Assembly: GCA_022706175.1 (NCBI GenBank)
Contig: JAKJDB010000071.1
Coordinates: 1 to 9,184 of the forward strand
Source of the DNA: Candidatus Zhuqueibacterota bacterium
Lineage (GTDB): Bacteria; KSB1; UBA2214
Direction: 5' to 3'
Length of the DNA stretch: 9,184 nucleotides
Of this stretch, positions 7,457 through 9,184 are shown one piece after another. Positions within the stretch are counted from its first letter, which is position 1; every line of letters starts with the position of its first letter. The position numbers and the translations under genes are program-made. The notes beneath the pieces were generated by a model that had not been told where the DNA came from, did not search any database, and saw only the letters and a list, made by a program, of their open reading frames with translations.

Positions 7457-8383
7457 CTAGTGCATCTCCACTTCGCAGACGCCCACGGCCGGACGATAGA
7501 AATTGAACTGCACGTTGGGATGATCAGCCAACAGGGACATGGGCACCGCCGTATCGACGATCTTTTTCGAAATCATCAGTGTGGTCAGACGCATGCCAAA
7601 AGGATTGTCGTGCACGCCGGGATGCCAGATGGAAACTTTCTCCGCCTTCCAGGTCTCTTGCGGACCGACGGTCACCGCCTGGGCCGGCACATTCTGCACA
7701 GCGCCGCCGCCGGAGGTGCGCGCGTTCTGCATCAGAGTGATCGGATGCAGATCGACGATCCGAGTGGCGAACGACCGGTACTCGGCAGCCGTCGGCGGCC
7801 GGTCCTTCCAGGCGCCCTCGCGTTTTACCGGATCGTTGAACGCCCAGTGTTTCACCTCCCCCTGCCCGCCCTGCATGACCACGCAGCGCGCGCGATCCCA
7901 GCTTTTTCGATAGGCCTCGCTGTCGGCAGCGGGAAAATGCAGATTCTCCTTGGGCATGGCCAATTCCGGACGAATGCGGTTAAAACACAGCTCCAGATCC
8001 GCTTTGGCGAATCCCAGGGGAAAATCCGGCCCCACCTCCCGGCCGTCCACCACCCATTCATCCATGCCCCAAAAATGGCAGTGGCGAAGAGACAGCCCCA
8101 AGCTGTTGACCAGTTGGGCCACCATCGGCAACTGTTCGGTGGGCCCGATGGGTCCGCAGATGCCGGCCGGCCGCTCCTCCGTGGCCTGCTGCCAGCTGGT
8201 GACATATTCCAGAGCTTCAGCCAGATAGAACTCTTGGATCGTATCGTAAAAACAAACGCGAAAGCCGTCCCGCTGCAGACTGTGCAGATCCTTCTCCGTC
8301 AACCGGGCCGCTTCATCGAGCAGATCGCGATCCAGCGTGGTGTAATCCCACCAGTCCGGCGCCACCCGTGATTTAGGTCGCAT
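7457..8383 (-). CDS. NagB-like (glucosamine-6-phosphate deaminase/isomerase family) protein with altered active site
   Basis: This 308-residue protein belongs to the NagB/RpiA/6-phosphogluconolactonase fold group. It has an N-terminal extension of about 35 residues compared with E. coli NagB (266 residues). Visible family blocks are the phosphate-binding turn [13 protein letters not shown] (75-87), FWGMDEWV (104-111, D108 matching catalytic D72), [14 protein letters not shown] (172-185) and VPAQAVTVG (232-240). The third block aligns with GGVGNDGHIAFNEP. The catalytic His is kept (H179), but the position of D141 is Val177, and E148 is replaced by Asp184. The reaction may therefore differ from GlcN6P to Fru6P plus ammonia. 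The ATG at 8381-8383 is preceded by GGGAGGA. It is the first gene of the minus-strand set with PIG-L and the permease. The numbering comparison is from memory. Confidence 0.82.
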   Translation of the reverse strand: MRPKSRVAPDWWDYTTLDRDLLDEAARLTEKDLHSLQRDGFRVCFYDTIQEFYLAEALEYVTSWQQATEERPAGICGPIGPTEQLPMVAQLVNSLGLSLRHCHFWGMDEWVVDGREVGPDFPLGFAKADLELCFNRIRPELAMPKENLHFPAADSEAYRKSWDRARCVVMQGGQGEVKHWAFNDPVKREGAWKDRPPTAAEYRSFATRIVDLHPITLMQNARTSGGGAVQNVPAQAVTVGPQETWKAEKVSIWHPGVHDNPFGMRLTTLMISKKIVDTAVPMSLLADHPNVQFNFYRPAVGVCEVEMH

Positions 8384-8388
8384 GGTGT

Positions 8389-8395
8389 TCCTCCC
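8389..8395 (-). promoter_or_regulatory. Shine-Dalgarno of the NagB-like gene
   Basis: On the minus strand GGGAGGA lies 5 nt before the ATG at 8383-8381. This supports that start and the N-terminal extension over a shorter NagB-like start. Confidence 0.7.
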
Positions 8396-8417
8396 TTCGG
8401 TTCGATCGTGAGGCGTA

Positions 8418-8445
8418 AAAGTAAAGTAGAAACATTGCCCGTCAA
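8418..8445 (-). promoter_or_regulatory. Possible promoter of the NagB-like/PIG-L/permease cluster
   Basis: On the minus strand TTGACG (8440-8445) and TACTTT (8418-8423) have a 16-bp spacer. The -10 matches poorly, so an activator or another sigma factor may be needed. No other candidate in the divergent region looks better. Confidence 0.3.
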
Positions 8446-8495
8446 AGACAAGAAAAAAAAGGCGCGCCGCCGGATCTTGCCCGCTGAAAAAGCGC

Positions 8496-8524
8496 TTGAC
8501 TTTCGGCTGCAGAAAGGGTATATT
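8496..8524 (+). promoter_or_regulatory. Promoter of the Rrf2 regulator gene
   Basis: The -35 TTGACT (8496-8501), 17-bp spacer and -10 TATATT (8519-8524) predict a start near 8531 and a leader of about 30 nt. The -10 abuts an inverted repeat likely bound by the regulator itself. Confidence 0.75.
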
Positions 8525-8543
8525 TAAGACAAAGAAGTCTTAA
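8524..8543. promoter_or_regulatory. Inverted-repeat operator at the Rrf2 promoter
   Basis: A perfect 7-bp inverted repeat, TTAAGAC-N6-GTCTTAA, spans the end of the -10 box, the predicted start site and the early leader. A dimeric repressor bound here would block polymerase. Rrf2 proteins bind as dimers to dyad sites, so autoregulation is the simplest reading. The bound protein is inferred. Confidence 0.6.
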
Positions 8544-8559
8544 TTAATGAAAGCCCTGC

Positions 8560-8997
8560 ATGGTTTTATCAAAATCCAGCCACTACACCCTTCGGGCGGC
8601 GCTCTACATCGCCCAGCATCCGGAATCCGGATATATTTCGATCAAGGAGATCACCAGACAGCTGGATCTCTCCTTTCACTTTACCACCAAGTTGCTGCAG
8701 CGGCTGACACAGTCCGGCCTGCTGCTCTCCTGCCAGGGGCCCATGGGCGGCGTTCGATTGGCCCGGCCGCCCAAGACCATCAATCTGCGCCAGATCGTCG
8801 AGGCCATCGAGGGACCAGAGCTGTTCACGGGCTGCCTGCTGGGATTGAACCAGTGCAGCAACGATCACCCCTGTCCGGTACACCGCTCCTGGACCGGCGT
8901 ACGGCAGCAGGTTACCAACCTGTTTGAAAAGACGACGCTGGCCCAACTGGTTGAACCCGCGCAGAAAAACAAATTGCGGCTGACGAATCGAAAGTAA
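8560..8997 (+). CDS. Rrf2-family transcriptional regulator with Cys3-His cluster motif
   Basis: This 145-residue winged-helix regulator begins with the family signature MVLSKSSHYTLRAALYIA. The helix-turn-helix and wing span about 25-70 (SIKEITRQLDLSFHFTTKLLQRL, then GLLLSCQGPMGGVRLARPP). Three cysteines follow in the dimerisation/cluster region: C92, C99 and C105, spaced CX6CX5C, with H108 in CPVH. IscR uses three Cys (CX5CX5C) and a His at the same relative place for a [2Fe-2S] cluster. NsrR has a related Cys triad and senses nitric oxide. A cluster-binding sensor is therefore likely, but whether it senses Fe-S status, NO or oxygen is not decidable. The ATG at 8560 fits the family N-terminus, and an in-frame stop lies just upstream at 8548-8550. 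Shine-Dalgarno pairing is weak. A 30-bp gap leads to the next gene on the same strand. Confidence 0.9.
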   Translation: MVLSKSSHYTLRAALYIAQHPESGYISIKEITRQLDLSFHFTTKLLQRLTQSGLLLSCQGPMGGVRLARPPKTINLRQIVEAIEGPELFTGCLLGLNQCSNDHPCPVHRSWTGVRQQVTNLFEKTTLAQLVEPAQKNKLRLTNRK

Positions 8998-9027
8998 ACG
9001 GACATAAACCGTAAAATGGAGTCACCC

Positions 9028-9184
9028 ATGAGTGAACTGATCGACAACACCCGTAAAAACCGCGACATCCTCAAGCATATGATCCTGCAGCTGCATGAAG
9101 GCCGGGCGCCCGAGGCGGTGAAAAAGCAGCTGGCCGATCTGCTGGGCCGCGTGCCCTACGACGATGTGGTCCAGGTGGAACAGG
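9028..9184 (+). CDS. DUF438-like protein, N-terminal part (runs off window)
   Basis: Fifty-two residues are visible, starting MSELIDNTRKNRDILKHMIL and continuing QLHEGRAPEAVKKQLADLLGRVPYDDVVQVEQ. The pattern MSELI(N/D)N....LK..I..LH.G...E.VK..(F/L)..L...V matches the N-terminus of DUF438 proteins. Many of those continue into hemerythrin-like (iron-binding) and PAS domains, but those parts are outside the window. The ATG at 9028-9030 has GGAG at 9018-9021. An in-frame ATG at 9016 is possible but would overlap that ribosome site. It probably shares a transcript with the Rrf2 gene 30 bp upstream, so control by that regulator is inferred. The family call rests on recalled sequence similarity over a short segment. 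Confidence 0.6.
   Translation, partial: MSELIDNTRKNRDILKHMILQLHEGRAPEAVKKQLADLLGRVPYDDVVQVEQ

Overview
The window is bacterial chromosomal DNA. It carries the 5' half of a 16S rRNA gene, a full rRNA leader, bacterial translation genes (smpB, tyrS), a tRNA-Leu and sigma70-type promoters of the form TTGACa/t-N17-TATATT. Coding regions look GC-rich and the rRNA leader is strongly AT-rich. I cannot place the phylum from the partial 16S by eye. The pairing of a NagB-like protein with a PIG-L deacetylase recalls Bacteroidetes and related groups, but that is only a weak hint.

Layout. Positions 1-785 (minus) are 16S rRNA, equivalent to about E. coli 1-769, with the rest beyond the left edge. Positions 786-1155 are the rRNA leader: tandem promoters P1 and P2, AT-rich upstream DNA, helically phased A-tracts, and a boxB-like hairpin followed by boxA. 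Upstream on the same strand lies a compact smpB-tyrS pair (2944 to 1156). Divergent from smpB is a plus-strand tRNA-Leu(CAG) with its own promoter and terminator. It is followed by an RsbU/SpoIIE-type membrane-anchored PP2C phosphatase (3275-4381). Two identical 63-bp structured repeats fill the convergent gap after it.

Positions 4574-8383 hold a minus-strand cluster read in the order NagB-like sugar-phosphate isomerase/deaminase homologue, PIG-L deacetylase, then a CAT-type APC amino-acid permease with an extended C-terminus. The first two genes are one base apart and look translationally coupled. I infer that the deacetylase and NagB-like protein handle an N-acetylated sugar derivative. The NagB-like protein has a changed active-site motif, so its exact reaction is open. 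Divergent from this cluster, an Rrf2-family Fe-S-type regulator has a perfect inverted repeat over its own promoter. It is followed 30 bp later by the start of a DUF438-like gene that runs off the right edge. This looks like a redox, nitric-oxide or Fe-S-sensing unit.

Most of the window is housekeeping or recognisable accessory metabolism. The points most worth following up are the NagB-like active-site variation, the paired intergenic repeats with strand-asymmetric folding, and the Rrf2 operator with its DUF438 partner. I saw no CRISPR array, transposase or phage gene.
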